Positions 1 to 9,453 of a stretch of 64,000 bases of DNA are shown here, piece by piece. The notes below the pieces were generated by a model that did no database searches, had not been told where the DNA came from, and saw nothing but the letters and a program-made list of their open reading frames with translations. Origin of the DNA: Pyruvatibacter sp. HU-CL02332 (GTDB lineage Bacteria; Pseudomonadota; Alphaproteobacteria; CGMCC-115125); NCBI RefSeq assembly GCF_040362765.1, contig NZ_BAABWK010000001.1, positions 1,527,501-1,591,500 of the forward strand, read 5' to 3'. The stretch's first letter is position 1. Each line of letters begins with the position of its first letter. The position numbers and the translations under genes are program-made.

Positions 1-987
1 CACCAGCGCCGCCACATCGCGCACACCCAGATTGTATCCCTGACCGGCAAGTGGATGAATGCCATGGGCCGCGTCCCCAACAAGGGCGAGGCGCGGTTTC
101 ACATAGTCACGCGCCAGCTGCAAAGAGAGTGGGTAGGACCAGCGCGGCCCCTCTGGCCGACAGTCACCCAGATACGTGCCGAACCTGTCGCGTGCTTCAG
201 CCGCAAAAGCCTCGTCATCCAGCGCCATAAGATCAGCGGCAACGGTTTTGGTTTCCGTCCAGACAAGCGATGAGCGATTGCCCGTCATCGGCAGAACCGC
301 GAAGGGGCCGCCGGGCAAAAAGTACTCCTGCGCCACACCTTCATGGGGCTTGTCGTGCACCATGGTGGTGACGATGCCCGCCTGCTCGTAGCCCCAGCCG
401 ATGGTCTTGATACCGGCTTTCTCCCGAACCGGGCTGCCGCGGCCGTCTGCGGCGATACACAGATCAGCCTTGATCGTGCGACCATCCTCCAGCGTCATCA
501 AAGCGTAGCCGGGCTCATAGGCCACGTCCGCCACCTTGGCCGGTGCAATCAACTCAATGCCGTCACACTGGGCCACCGCTTCAAGCAGGGCCGCGCGCAG
601 ATGCCGGTTCTCAACAAAATGCCCAAGCGGCGCGTCGCCGGTTTCGTCCGCGATTTCAGCGGCGGCAAAATGCAGGAACATTGGCGACGCGCCTTCGCGC
701 ACCTTGCCATCTGTCACCAGAATGTCGTTGATCGGCTGCTCCCGGCCCTGCAGACGGTCTGCGACGCCCAGCGCCTCAAACAGCCGCCATGACGAATAGG
801 CAATGGAGGAGTTGCGCCCGTCATAGGCCGCATCCACCACGGACTTGGGGTCCAGCGCATCCACCACCACCACGCGGAAAGGCGCACCCGCCGCGCCACT
901 GGCCAGCGCCAATGCCGCCGTGAGGCCAACAAGGCCACCACCGGCAATGACGATGTCTGTTTCGTGAGGTGTCTGGTTCTCGCTCAT
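1..987 (-). CDS. UbiH/UbiF/COQ6-family FAD monooxygenase (3' part outside window)
   Basis: Reading from 987 down to the window edge gives 329 codons without a stop, so the C-terminus is missing. The N-terminus has the Rossmann FAD motif GGGLVGLTAALAL (about residues 16-28). The second FAD motif GDAAHGIHPLAGQGYNLG lies near the visible end and is the hallmark of ubiquinone-biosynthesis hydroxylases, which hydroxylate the aromatic ring of ubiquinone precursors at the membrane. Which ring position (UbiH, UbiF, UbiI or UbiL type) cannot be read from sequence. It is transcribed away from the amidase at 1097. The family call is firm; the subtype is open. Confidence 0.9.
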   Translation of the reverse strand, partial: MSENQTPHETDIVIAGGGLVGLTAALALASGAAGAPFRVVVVDALDPKSVVDAAYDGRNSSIAYSSWRLFEALGVADRLQGREQPINDILVTDGKVREGASPMFLHFAAAEIADETGDAPLGHFVENRHLRAALLEAVAQCDGIELIAPAKVADVAYEPGYALMTLEDGRTIKADLCIAADGRGSPVREKAGIKTIGWGYEQAGIVTTMVHDKPHEGVAQEYFLPGGPFAVLPMTGNRSSLVWTETKTVAADLMALDDEAFAAEARDRFGTYLGDCRPEGPRWSYPLSLQLARDYVKPRLALVGDAAHGIHPLAGQGYNLGVRDVAALV

Positions 988-1096
988 AGCAGAAAGGTGG
1001 CTGACCGGCCTTCGTTCAGCAAGCCCCGGATCCACACAGACGCTAAAACGTGTCGAAATGTCCCGCATCCCATGGGGATTGAGCTAGATTTACACC

Positions 1097-2455
1097 ATGA
1101 CCAGCGAAATACCCCCCTCCGCTCTCGCCCTGGGCCGCGCCATTGCCGACGGCACAAAGGACCCACGCGATCTGGTGGAAGACTACGCAGACCGGATTTC
1201 ACAAGCAGACCCCGACGCCCGCATCTTCTACCGGCGCACCTTTGATCGCGCGCGCAGCGAAGCCGCCGCATCCTATGAACGCGCCAGAGCAGGCCTGCGC
1301 CGCTCACCAGTGGATGGCGTCCCCCTGTCGTGGAAGGACCTCTATGACAGTGCCGGTGACGAGACCCCTGCCGGATCAATGATGCTCGCAGGACGCACGC
1401 CTCGACATGACGCGACAGCCCTGGCCCGACTGACGGCCGCCGGCACGGTCTGTCTTGGAAAAACCGCCATGACCGAGCTGGCCTTTTCCGGGCTGGGCAT
1501 CAACCCAGTGATGGGCACGCCGGCCAATGCCCATGACAGCGACGTTGCGCGTGTGCCCGGTGGGTCCTCCTCCGGCGCAGGTGTCAGTCTGGCGCACGAT
1601 CTGTGTGCCGCCTCTATTGGCACGGACACCGGCGGTTCTGTGCGCATACCCGCCGCATGGAACGGTGTTGTCGGGTTCAAGCCACGCCACGGCATTATTC
1701 CGTCTGACGGTGTGGTGCCCCTGTGTCCGACGCTGGACACCATCGGGCCCCTGACGCGGGACGTGGCCGATGCGGCCTGCCTCTATTCGCTGCTCTCCGG
1801 CAGCGCGCCCATCTCGCTGGACGACGAGACCCTGAAGGGACGCACACTTCTTGTCCCCAAGGAAATTGTGTTTGATGACGCTGACCCGGGCGTGGCGCAG
1901 ACCATAGAGGCCGCTCTTGATGTGCTCGCCACAGCGGGAGCCACAATCCGTCATGAGACCATTGAGCCTCTAACGCAGATGAATGCGCTGACATGGGACA
2001 GCGGTATCTCACTCGCAGCAGTAGAAGCCTGGGCCGTATGGGGAGAGACCATCCGCGAACATGGCGACCTCATGTATCCGCCTGTGCGCACCCGTTTTGA
2101 AGGGGGCGCCAAACCAAATGCGGGTGATGTTTGGAAGCTGATGAGAGTGCGTGACCAGCTTCGCGCAACGCTTATCGATCAGCTGGCAAGCATTGACGCC
2201 ATTGCCATGCCCACCATCCCCATCGACCCACCGCCGATCGCTCACCTTGAGGATGGCGGCCCGGCATATGATCGCGCCAACAAGCTCGCATTGCGCAACA
2301 CGACGCTGGGCAATCAGCTGGACATGTGCGCCATCACCCTGCCCGCAGGCACAAGCACAGCAGGGCTGCCTGTTGGCTTGATGCTGATGGCACCGAAGGG
2401 GCGGGACGCCCGGTTGTTACGTCTGGCCAGCGCCGTCGAAAAAGCGCTTTCCTAA
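1097..2455 (+). CDS. Amidase signature family hydrolase
   Basis: A 452-residue protein of the amidase signature (AS) family, which hydrolyses carboxamide bonds with a Ser-cisSer-Lys triad. Visible triad: Lys80 (SWKD), cis-Ser157 in GGSSSG, and nucleophile Ser181 in DTGGSVRIP. The 24-residue spacing between the two serines matches the family. It could be mistaken for GatA, but it is monocistronic with no gatB or gatC neighbour, so a stand-alone amidase of unknown substrate is more likely. The gene lies divergent to the UbiH-like gene with about 109 bp between them, presumably holding both promoters. Confidence 0.88.
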   Translation: MTSEIPPSALALGRAIADGTKDPRDLVEDYADRISQADPDARIFYRRTFDRARSEAAASYERARAGLRRSPVDGVPLSWKDLYDSAGDETPAGSMMLAGRTPRHDATALARLTAAGTVCLGKTAMTELAFSGLGINPVMGTPANAHDSDVARVPGGSSSGAGVSLAHDLCAASIGTDTGGSVRIPAAWNGVVGFKPRHGIIPSDGVVPLCPTLDTIGPLTRDVADAACLYSLLSGSAPISLDDETLKGRTLLVPKEIVFDDADPGVAQTIEAALDVLATAGATIRHETIEPLTQMNALTWDSGISLAAVEAWAVWGETIREHGDLMYPPVRTRFEGGAKPNAGDVWKLMRVRDQLRATLIDQLASIDAIAMPTIPIDPPPIAHLEDGGPAYDRANKLALRNTTLGNQLDMCAITLPAGTSTAGLPVGLMLMAPKGRDARLLRLASAVEKALS

Positions 2456-2534
2456 AGCCCGTTCCGTTTTGGTGAAGTCGGTCAGGAGTTCAAATGCGTT
2501 TCGCTGGGCGAGACGGTGTCAAACATGTCCGTAT

Positions 2535-2613
2535 CTCCGGACTTGATCCGGAGCCTACTCGCAAACGATCAACTGCTTGGCATCTGAGAGTGGACCCCGG
2601 ATCACGTCCGGGG
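2535..2613. repeat. REP/REPIN-like pair of short palindromes
   Basis: Two imperfect palindromes lie 41 bp apart in the gap between the amidase and the PQQ dehydrogenase: CTCCGGACTTGATCCGGAG (2535-2553) and CCCCGGATCACGTCCGGGG (2595-2613). The first, with its flank (2541-2562), matches the reverse complement of 59138-59159 at 21 of 22 bases, so it is a dispersed element. The rest of 2456-2695 shows no coding signal. Confidence 0.6.
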
Positions 2614-2695
2614 ACACGGGGATGGGTGGGAATAACCGAAACCGGGCCTCCAACTGAAAGTGAGGGGCTGTGTGCAGGCGAGAGCGCACAAACGA

Positions 2696-2735
2696 AAACG
2701 GGCGCTGGATGTCTCCAGCGCCCGTTTCCTGTCAT
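2696..2735 (-). terminator. Intrinsic terminator of the PQQ dehydrogenase gene
   Basis: A perfect 14-bp stem (2696-2709 with 2714-2727) encloses a 4-nt loop. On the minus strand the 3' arm runs into a T-rich tail (TTTTCGTTT). It lies 27 bp beyond the stop of the minus-strand gene ending at 2754, so it should end that transcript. Confidence 0.85.
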
Positions 2736-2753
2736 CCGTAGACGGATGAGTGT

Positions 2754-5039
2754 CTAGCCATCCTGCGAACCGTCCGCGAGCGCCGCTTTGCGGTCTTCGC
2801 GGGCGCGCGACACGATGTAGCCGTAGATCAGATCCAGATCTTCGTCAGAGTGAAGATCAGAGAACTTGGCCATGCCTTGGTGCGCCAGCATGCCGTCCGC
2901 AACAATGGATTTGAAGTTCTCATGGATGACCGGAGACATACGCCGCAGGTCGGGGATCACACCCGGTGAGATGGCCAGAGCACCATGACACAGGGCACAG
3001 GTCCCCATGAACATCTGACCACCCTTGCGGATCTCAGCTGCCGTCAGCTGCACGTCCGTTGGAGGCTCTGGAATATCGAGGTTCTTCTCAACCACTTCCG
3101 GATACTCCGCCGTGCCGCCAACCTTGAAGACCAGCAACCGGCCTTCATTGCCATATTTGGCAGCCGCAGCCGTACGCGCGTCACCAGCTGTAATGGCGGC
3201 GCCACCCCAGCCAAGAAGCACGGACACATACTGCTCGCCATCAACTGAATAGGTGATGGGCGGTGCCATGATGCCGGTCTTTGTTTCGATCTCCAGCAGC
3301 TGTTCGCCATTGTCCGCACGATACGCACGGAACTTGCCGTCGCCGGTTCCCTGGAAAACAAGATTGCCGCCGGTCGTTAGCACACCGCCATTCCAGTGAT
3401 CTGCATGAATGACCGTCCACGCTTCCTGCTTCTTCACCGGGTCCCATGCTTTGAGAACGCCGCGGTTGTAGGGGAGGTCTTCCCCTGCATCCAGGATCTT
3501 CAGGACTTCGTCGTAGTAGTCGCCCCAGCCCATACCGGTGTTCCACCAGTTCTTGCGGATCTGGTGGTTCTCGTTGGCATTGGCATAGATGGAGAAAGTT
3601 TCCATCGCCGGGATGTAGACAAGACCGGTGTTCGGGTTGAACGCCATTGGGTGCCAGTTATGGCCACCAATCGGACCGGGCAAAATGACCGGAGACGCAT
3701 CCTTGTAGGACAGGCCTTCGGCTTCCACCGGACGACCGGTTTCCATGTCCACATGGGTGGCCCATGTGATCGGTGTGTAGGCGTCAGCTGAAATCAGCTC
3801 ACCTGTTTCACGATCAAGAACATAGAAGAAGCCGTTCTTGGGAGCCTGCATGGCTACCTTGCGTACTTTCCCGTCGATCTCGAGATCAGCAAGAATGATG
3901 TGCTGGGTCGCTGTGTAGTCCCAGTTGTCGCCAGGCGTTGTCTGGTAATGCCACTTCAGATCACCCGTATCCGGATCAATTGCCAGAATGGATGAAATGT
4001 AGAGGTTGTCACCACCGCCTGGTGAGCGGATGTAGCGCGCCCAGGGAGAGCCGTTGCCGGTGCCCACGTAAAGCGTGTTCAACTCGGGATCGAAAACCAT
4101 CGAGTCCCAGGTCGTGCCGCCACCGCCGACTTCCCACCATGTGGGGCCTTCGTGGTCCTCACCCATGGACCATGTTTCCATGGCCGCTTCGAGTGCGGGG
4201 TGTTCAATGGGATCGTCCGGGTTCCCCGGAACTGTGTAGAAGCGCCACAGCTGTTCGCCTGTGTTGGCGTCATAGGCTGTGAAGTAACCGCGCACACCAA
4301 GCTCTGCACCACCATTGCCGATGATGACCTTGCCATTGATGACACGTGGTGCACCGGTGATGGTGTAAGGCGGTGTGTTGTTGATCGTATCAACCTGCCA
4401 GACCGGCGTGCCGGTCTTGGCGTCCAGCGCATGCAGACGGCCGTCGAAGGACGCGACATAGACCTTGCCGTCCCACACAGCCACGCCGCGGTTCACGACA
4501 TCACAGCAGCCATAGCGGCCCCACTCGCCGGGAACTTCTGGATCAAACGTCCAGAGCTCTTCACCCGTGCGCGCATCAAGGGCGTGCGTAATGCCCCAGT
4601 TGCCTGTGAGGAACATGTAGCCGTCCACCACGATGGGCGACGCTTCAAGACCACGGTTAGTGTACATCTCATAGGACCAGGCCAGGCCAAGGTCTGAAAC
4701 GTTGTCCGTATTGATCTGGTCAAGCGGCGAGAAGCGCTGCTCAGAGTATGTCCGGCCATGGGCCAGCCAGTTATGTGGCTCATCGTCGGCTGCAATGATG
4801 CGGGCCTTGGTGATCTTGGTGGCCGATTCAACCGACGGCTTGGCCGCATCAGCTTCAACAACCGGTGTTGGCGGCACAGCTTCAACGTCAGCTGCCGGTG
4901 CTTCTGCAACCGCAGGCGCTGGTGCCGGCGCATCGCCACGGTCCGGTGACAGCACAAGGGCTGACACAACAAAGACAGCACCAATCGCCAGGCCAGCAAT
5001 AACTGGGGTCACTGACCCCGGGCCCTTCCAGTAACTCAT
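2754..5039 (-). CDS. PQQ-dependent quinohemoprotein alcohol dehydrogenase, membrane-anchored
   Basis: A 761-residue type II-like quinoprotein dehydrogenase that oxidises alcohols in the periplasm and passes electrons to its own cytochrome c domain. Residues 12-30 form a hydrophobic anchor or uncleaved signal, followed by an Ala/Pro-rich linker (about 37-67). The eight-bladed propeller has the adjacent Cys178-Cys179 pair (disulfide ring over PQQ) and catalytic Asp374 in NWDYT. Residue 376 is Thr rather than the extra Asp of lanthanide enzymes, suggesting a calcium enzyme. The C-terminal haem site is CALCH (Cys681, Cys684, His685), with Met723 a likely axial ligand. A strong GGAGGGGG ribosome site sits before the ATG. 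Substrate unknown. Confidence 0.92.
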   Translation of the reverse strand: MSYWKGPGSVTPVIAGLAIGAVFVVSALVLSPDRGDAPAPAPAVAEAPAADVEAVPPTPVVEADAAKPSVESATKITKARIIAADDEPHNWLAHGRTYSEQRFSPLDQINTDNVSDLGLAWSYEMYTNRGLEASPIVVDGYMFLTGNWGITHALDARTGEELWTFDPEVPGEWGRYGCCDVVNRGVAVWDGKVYVASFDGRLHALDAKTGTPVWQVDTINNTPPYTITGAPRVINGKVIIGNGGAELGVRGYFTAYDANTGEQLWRFYTVPGNPDDPIEHPALEAAMETWSMGEDHEGPTWWEVGGGGTTWDSMVFDPELNTLYVGTGNGSPWARYIRSPGGGDNLYISSILAIDPDTGDLKWHYQTTPGDNWDYTATQHIILADLEIDGKVRKVAMQAPKNGFFYVLDRETGELISADAYTPITWATHVDMETGRPVEAEGLSYKDASPVILPGPIGGHNWHPMAFNPNTGLVYIPAMETFSIYANANENHQIRKNWWNTGMGWGDYYDEVLKILDAGEDLPYNRGVLKAWDPVKKQEAWTVIHADHWNGGVLTTGGNLVFQGTGDGKFRAYRADNGEQLLEIETKTGIMAPPITYSVDGEQYVSVLLGWGGAAITAGDARTAAAAKYGNEGRLLVFKVGGTAEYPEVVEKNLDIPEPPTDVQLTAAEIRKGGQMFMGTCALCHGALAISPGVIPDLRRMSPVIHENFKSIVADGMLAHQGMAKFSDLHSDEDLDLIYGYIVSRAREDRKAALADGSQDG

Positions 5040-5121
5040 ACGTTCCCCCTCCAGAGGTATTTGGGGAGCTGGGTGTGTATTGGCTTTGTTGCCATCCCTA
5101 ACCAGCGCCCGATCAGGCAGA

Positions 5122-5150
5122 GCTCCTGTGGATTCAGGAGCGTTGTTTTT
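5122..5150 (+). terminator. Possible intrinsic terminator upstream of glnK
   Basis: A perfect 7-bp stem GCTCCTG/CAGGAGC (5122-5128, 5135-5141) is followed by GTTGTTTTTG. It would stop rightward transcripts entering the glnK promoter region. The gap 5040-5508 otherwise holds the divergent promoters of the PQQ gene and glnK. Confidence 0.45.
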
Positions 5151-5250
5151 GTTCGTTCAGCTAGGAAACTAGCGCGGGAGCGCCGGTTGGGAAAGCGGGA
5201 GCAGAAATACGAATCCCTCGTACGCATAAATATTAGGCATAGTGATCTAT

Positions 5251-5278
5251 GTGCACACTATTTATGCACATTTGGTGC
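5251..5278 (+). promoter_or_regulatory. GCAC/GTGC motifs, possible NtrC upstream site
   Basis: Three motifs cluster here: GTGCAC, then TGCAC-ATTTG-GTGCC. They lie about 80-100 bp before the sigma54-like element, where NtrC enhancer sites usually sit. The spacing between GCAC and GTGC is 5 rather than the 7 of the classical NtrC palindrome, so the match is only partial. Confidence 0.3.
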
Positions 5279-5289
5279 CCATCTGCTGA

Positions 5290-5847
<558 letters not shown>

Positions 5848-5876
5848 GAGATTTCGTGTGAGAGGAGAAATCTACT

Positions 5877-7211
5877 ATGGATAACCTGAAGAAACTCTGG
5901 GGCCTCGCCATTGCGGCAGCGCTCACAAGCGTGATGCTGGTAGACCCAGCACTCGCACAGGAAGAGGCACCGCCCTCGACCTCGCCTGAAGAAGCCTATT
6001 TCGTATTCAACACTTTGCTCTTCCTCATCGGCGGCTTCCTCGTCATGTGGATGGCAGCTGGCTTTGCCATGCTGGAAGCAGGCCTTGTGCGTTCCAAGAA
6101 CGTGGCCATGCAGTGCACCAAGAACATCGCGTTGTTCTCAATCGCCGGTCTCATGTACTGGCTGGTTGGCTACAACCTGATGTATGACGGCGTCGATGGT
6201 GGGTACCTCGGCTCCTTCACCTGGTTCGCTCACCCTGAGCACGGTGCTGAAGATCTGACCTATGCCGCTGGCACATCTGACTGGTTCTTCCAGATGGTGT
6301 TCTGCGCAACCACCGCGTCCATCGTGTCCGGCACGGTTGCTGAGCGCATCAAGCTGTGGCCGTTCCTGATCTTCGTTGCCATCCTGACCGGCTTCATCTA
6401 CCCGATCCAGGCTTCCTGGCAGTGGGGCGGCGGCTGGCTCTCAGAAGCTGGCTTCTCCGACTTTGCTGGTTCTACCCTCGTGCACTCCACGGGTGGCTGG
6501 GCAGCTCTTGTTGGTGCCATCATCCTTGGTGCCCGCTCAGGCAAGTACGGTCCTGATGGCCAGATCAATGCGATCCCCGGCTCATCACTGCCACTCGCCA
6601 CGCTGGGTACGTTCATCCTGTGGCTCGGCTGGTTCGGCTTCAACGGTGGTTCACAGCTTGCCCTTGGTACGCTGGGTGACGCCTCTGACGTGAGCCGCAT
6701 CTTTGCCAACACCAACATTGCCGCTGCTGCTGGCTGTGTTGTGGCAATGGTCCTGACCCAGGTCATCTACAAGAAGGTCGACCTGACCATGGCACTGAAC
6801 GGCGCACTTGCCGGTCTCGTGTCCATCACCGCAGAACCGCTGACGCCAACCTTCGCGTCTGCTTCTCTGATCGGTGGCGCAGGTGGCATCATCGTGGTTC
6901 TCACGGTGCCACTTCTTGACCGTCTTCACATCGACGATGTTGTCGGTGCCATCCCGGTTCACCTGTTCGCAGGCATCTGGGGCACCATGGCAGTTCCGCT
7001 CACCAACGGTGACACGAACTTCGCTGCACAGTTCATCGGTGTGGCATCCATCGGCGCCTTCGTGGTGGTGGCCAGCCTGCTGTTCTGGCTGATCCTCCGC
7101 TTCACGATCGGCATCCGGGCATCTGCTGAGGAAGAGATGGAGGGTCTCGACCGCTCCGAACTCGGCCTCGAAGCCTACCCGGAATTTGGTCGCGGTTCGC
7201 AGACCATCTAA
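5877..7211 (+). CDS. amtB: Ammonium transporter AmtB
   Basis: A 444-residue Amt/MEP/Rh channel with a cleavable signal peptide (about residues 1-27, ending ALA-QE) and 11 expected membrane spans. The pore twin histidines are His203 (TLVHSTGGW) and His362 (IPVHLFAG). The conserved Asp195 lies before the first. The C-terminal cytosolic tail (about residues 405-444), including EEEMEGLDRSELGLEAYPEF, matches the PII-interacting tail of AmtB proteins. It is co-transcribed with glnK. It transports ammonium/ammonia across the inner membrane under nitrogen limitation. Confidence 0.96.
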   Translation: MDNLKKLWGLAIAAALTSVMLVDPALAQEEAPPSTSPEEAYFVFNTLLFLIGGFLVMWMAAGFAMLEAGLVRSKNVAMQCTKNIALFSIAGLMYWLVGYNLMYDGVDGGYLGSFTWFAHPEHGAEDLTYAAGTSDWFFQMVFCATTASIVSGTVAERIKLWPFLIFVAILTGFIYPIQASWQWGGGWLSEAGFSDFAGSTLVHSTGGWAALVGAIILGARSGKYGPDGQINAIPGSSLPLATLGTFILWLGWFGFNGGSQLALGTLGDASDVSRIFANTNIAAAAGCVVAMVLTQVIYKKVDLTMALNGALAGLVSITAEPLTPTFASASLIGGAGGIIVVLTVPLLDRLHIDDVVGAIPVHLFAGIWGTMAVPLTNGDTNFAAQFIGVASIGAFVVVASLLFWLILRFTIGIRASAEEEMEGLDRSELGLEAYPEFGRGSQTI

Positions 7212-7217
7212 CGACTT

Positions 7218-7353
7218 CGCCACCGGGTGGGACCTCCCTCCCGGTGGCGCCCTTGTTCCCTCGCCCTGATTGGTTCTCACCCTTGGGGACCGCGTGAAGG
7301 GCAACCTCCCAACTTCCAAAGGCCCGGTGGCATGTCCTCCGGGCCTTTTTCTT
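7218..7353 (+). terminator. Two tandem terminator hairpins after amtB
   Basis: The first hairpin has a 10-bp stem CGCCACCGGG/CCCGGTGGCG (7218-7227, 7240-7249) but only a weak T tail. The second has a 10-bp stem AAAGGCCCGG/CCGGGCCTTT (7318-7327, 7339-7348) running into TTTTTCTTT and is a canonical intrinsic terminator. Together they separate glnK-amtB from the second transporter. Confidence 0.8.
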
Positions 7354-7376
7354 TGCCCGATCAAAGACCCGTGACT

Positions 7377-7439
7377 GCACAAACTTTCATCTGACTGCCT
7401 AGTTTTTCTGCCCACAAATTGGGCGGTCAATGTTTGTGC
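7377..7439. promoter_or_regulatory. 8-bp inverted repeat GCACAAAC...GTTTGTGC upstream of second amt
   Basis: Perfect arms at 7377-7384 and 7432-7439, about 75-135 bp before the sigma54-like element at 7514. The GCAC/GTGC ends resemble NtrC half-sites, but the 47-bp separation is unusual. It could be a looped operator or chance. Confidence 0.3.
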
Positions 7440-7513
7440 AACATGACTGGGCAACAGGCACGAAGGCGTTAGTCTTCTGTTAACATTAGGGTTTCAATGC
7501 CTCATTGTTGAGC

Positions 7514-7529
7514 TGGCACGCCGCTTGAG
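7514..7529 (+). promoter_or_regulatory. Sigma54-like -24/-12 promoter of the second amt gene
   Basis: TGGCACG (7514-7520), CCGC, then TTGAG differs from the TGGCACG-N4-TTGCW consensus at one conserved base. It lies 99 bp before the start codon. It recalls the element before glnK and supports joint RpoN-dependent nitrogen control. Confidence 0.55.
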
Positions 7530-7627
7530 TACCTCAAGCAGTTCTGACCACAACAACATAGCTGCCGCCCCACCCAACATCTGGGTGTGCAGGCAAGGCA
7601 GCACACTCGCCTGGAGGGGGAACACCC

Positions 7628-8896
7628 ATGGGAGATCTGGACCCGGCCACCGTTTCAACGGTGCTGACCGGTGCTGACGTATTCTTTGTACTGATCGGCG
7701 CTATTCTGGTTTTTGCAATGCACGGGGGCTTCGCATTTCTTGAAGTCGGTACCGTTCGCCGCAAAAACCAGGTGAATGCACTTGTGAAGATCCTCGTGGA
7801 CTTCTCAATTTCCACCATCGTCTACTTCTTCATCGGCTACATGGTCGCCTACGGCACGACATTCTTCATGTCAGCAGCCATTCTGTCGGGCAGTGCGCCT
7901 GGACCAGATGGCGTGGCCTTTGCCGGTTCCGGCCTCGACCTGGTGAAGTTCTTCTTCCTCGCAACATTTGCGGCGGCCATTCCGGCCATCATTTCAGGCG
8001 GTATTGCCGAGCGCGCAAAGTTCTGGCCACAGGCCATGGCCACCGCGGTCATCGTCGGTCTGATCTATCCCTTCTTTGAAGGCATGGTCTGGGGCGGCAA
8101 TTACGGCCTGCAGGATTTCATGGAAGCCAACTTCGGCGCACAGTTCCATGACTTTGCAGGCTCTGTCGTTGTCCACGCCGTTGGCGGTTGGCTGGCTCTG
8201 GGCGCAGTGCTTGTGCTCGGCCCCCGCCTTGGCCGCTACAAGCCGAGTCAATCATCAGCACAGGGCATTCCGCCTTCCAACATCCCCTGGCTCGCCATGG
8301 GCTCATGGATGCTCTGCATCGGTTGGTTCGGCTTCAACGTCATGACGGCAGGTTCCCTTGAAGGTGTGTCCGGCCTCGTTGCCCTCAACTCCCTCATGGC
8401 AATGGTCGGTGGCGTTATGGCAGCTCTCATTGCTGGCCGAAACGACCCGGGCTTTGTTCACAACGGTGCGCTTGCAGGCCTTGTTGCCGTGTGTGCCGGC
8501 TCAGATGTGATGCACCCGATCGGCTCACTCATCACCGGCGGTGTTGCCGGTGCGCTGTTCGTTATCACGTTCCAGCTGGCTCAGAACCGCTGGAAGATTG
8601 ATGACGTACTGGGTGTATGGCCGCTGCACGGTCTGTGCGGCGCCTGGGGCGGTATCGCCTGTGGCATCTTCGGCCTTGAAGCTTTGGGCGGACTTGGCGG
8701 CGTAACCCTGGCCGCACAATTTGTCGGAACGGTCATCGGCGCAGGCTATGCACTGGTCCTTGGCTACGCTCTTTACGGTGCACTCAATGCCACTGTCGGC
8801 ATCCGCATGTCACCGGAAGACGAAGAGCGTGGCGCGGATCTGTCGATCCACTCCATCTCTGCCTATCCAGAAGAGGACCTGACTTCCCGCTCCTAA
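7628..8896 (+). CDS. Second ammonium transporter, divergent Amt family member
   Basis: A 422-residue Amt-family channel without the N-terminal signal peptide of the first copy. Pore histidines are His183 (VVHAVGGW) and His334 (WPLHGLCG), with Asp175 before the first. The start follows GGAGGGGG by 8 nt. The sequence departs from AmtB (for example FAFLEVGTVRRKNQVN near residue 36). It may belong to the marine-type ammonium transporter subfamily, which I infer from general resemblance only. It has no PII gene of its own; its C-terminal tail is short, but its SAYPEE motif recalls the PII-binding end of AmtB. Confidence 0.9.
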   Translation: MGDLDPATVSTVLTGADVFFVLIGAILVFAMHGGFAFLEVGTVRRKNQVNALVKILVDFSISTIVYFFIGYMVAYGTTFFMSAAILSGSAPGPDGVAFAGSGLDLVKFFFLATFAAAIPAIISGGIAERAKFWPQAMATAVIVGLIYPFFEGMVWGGNYGLQDFMEANFGAQFHDFAGSVVVHAVGGWLALGAVLVLGPRLGRYKPSQSSAQGIPPSNIPWLAMGSWMLCIGWFGFNVMTAGSLEGVSGLVALNSLMAMVGGVMAALIAGRNDPGFVHNGALAGLVAVCAGSDVMHPIGSLITGGVAGALFVITFQLAQNRWKIDDVLGVWPLHGLCGAWGGIACGIFGLEALGGLGGVTLAAQFVGTVIGAGYALVLGYALYGALNATVGIRMSPEDEERGADLSIHSISAYPEEDLTSRS

Positions 8897-9264
8897 GCAG
8901 GAACAGGCATACCAACATCGGTAAGTGGATGGCCCGGTCGCGTCAGCGGTCGGGCCATTTGCGTTTCAGCACCAGACATGTGGTCTGTCATCGAAGCAAT
9001 GTCCTTGCGGGCAAAGGTTGCGCCGACAGATGAATGGTGTGACAGCACGAGCTGCTGAAGGACCAATCGGCGCAATTTCGTGCCGCCCCACACAACCAGC
9101 CCAACACACAGGATACCCAAATCAATCAACAGCGCCTGCAGAGCATCAAATCCGGATGCCACCGCGCCGCAAAGGATGTAGATCGACGCAAACCCGGCTG
9201 CAAAAGCAAGCATGCCGCCCAGATGAGTCGCCCATTCGTCAGCTTTCGTCGTTTCTGCACTCAT
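8893..9264 (-). CDS. Small two-span membrane protein, unknown function
   Basis: A 123-residue protein of unknown function. The ATG at 9264 has an excellent GGGAGGT ribosome site 8 nt before it, so the longer in-frame start at 9324 is less likely. Two hydrophobic segments (about residues 14-34 and 42-60) are followed by a basic stretch and a soluble tail. Its stop codon overlaps that of the convergent ammonium transporter (CTAA, 8893-8896). I know no family for it. A membrane-associated role is all that can be inferred. Confidence 0.6.
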   Translation of the reverse strand: MSAETTKADEWATHLGGMLAFAAGFASIYILCGAVASGFDALQALLIDLGILCVGLVVWGGTKLRRLVLQQLVLSHHSSVGATFARKDIASMTDHMSGAETQMARPLTRPGHPLTDVGMPVPA

Positions 9265-9453
9265 CGCACCTGACCTCCCGTCTTGATGACAGTTCGCCTC
9301 AACGTCGATGTGACCTTGAGACAAAGGCTACGGGAGCCAGCTTGCACATTCGCTGAAGGGTGCAGTTGCAATTCGTTCAACTTCTAACCATTCCACACAC
9401 CACACGATTGAAATTGTGGTTTCAGCCGCCCTGACGCGGCCGTGTGGCCAGCG

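Noticed and set aside
2490-2757. Overlapping ORFs on both strands in the amidase-PQQ gap
   Set aside because: They consist of REP-like palindromes and the terminator.
5266-5278. Classical NtrC palindrome
   Set aside because: Spacing between GCAC and GTGC is 5, not 7; kept only as a weak regulatory feature.
7479-7495. TTAACATTAGGGTTT as a CtrA site
   Set aside because: Only one half-site; the second lacks TTAA.
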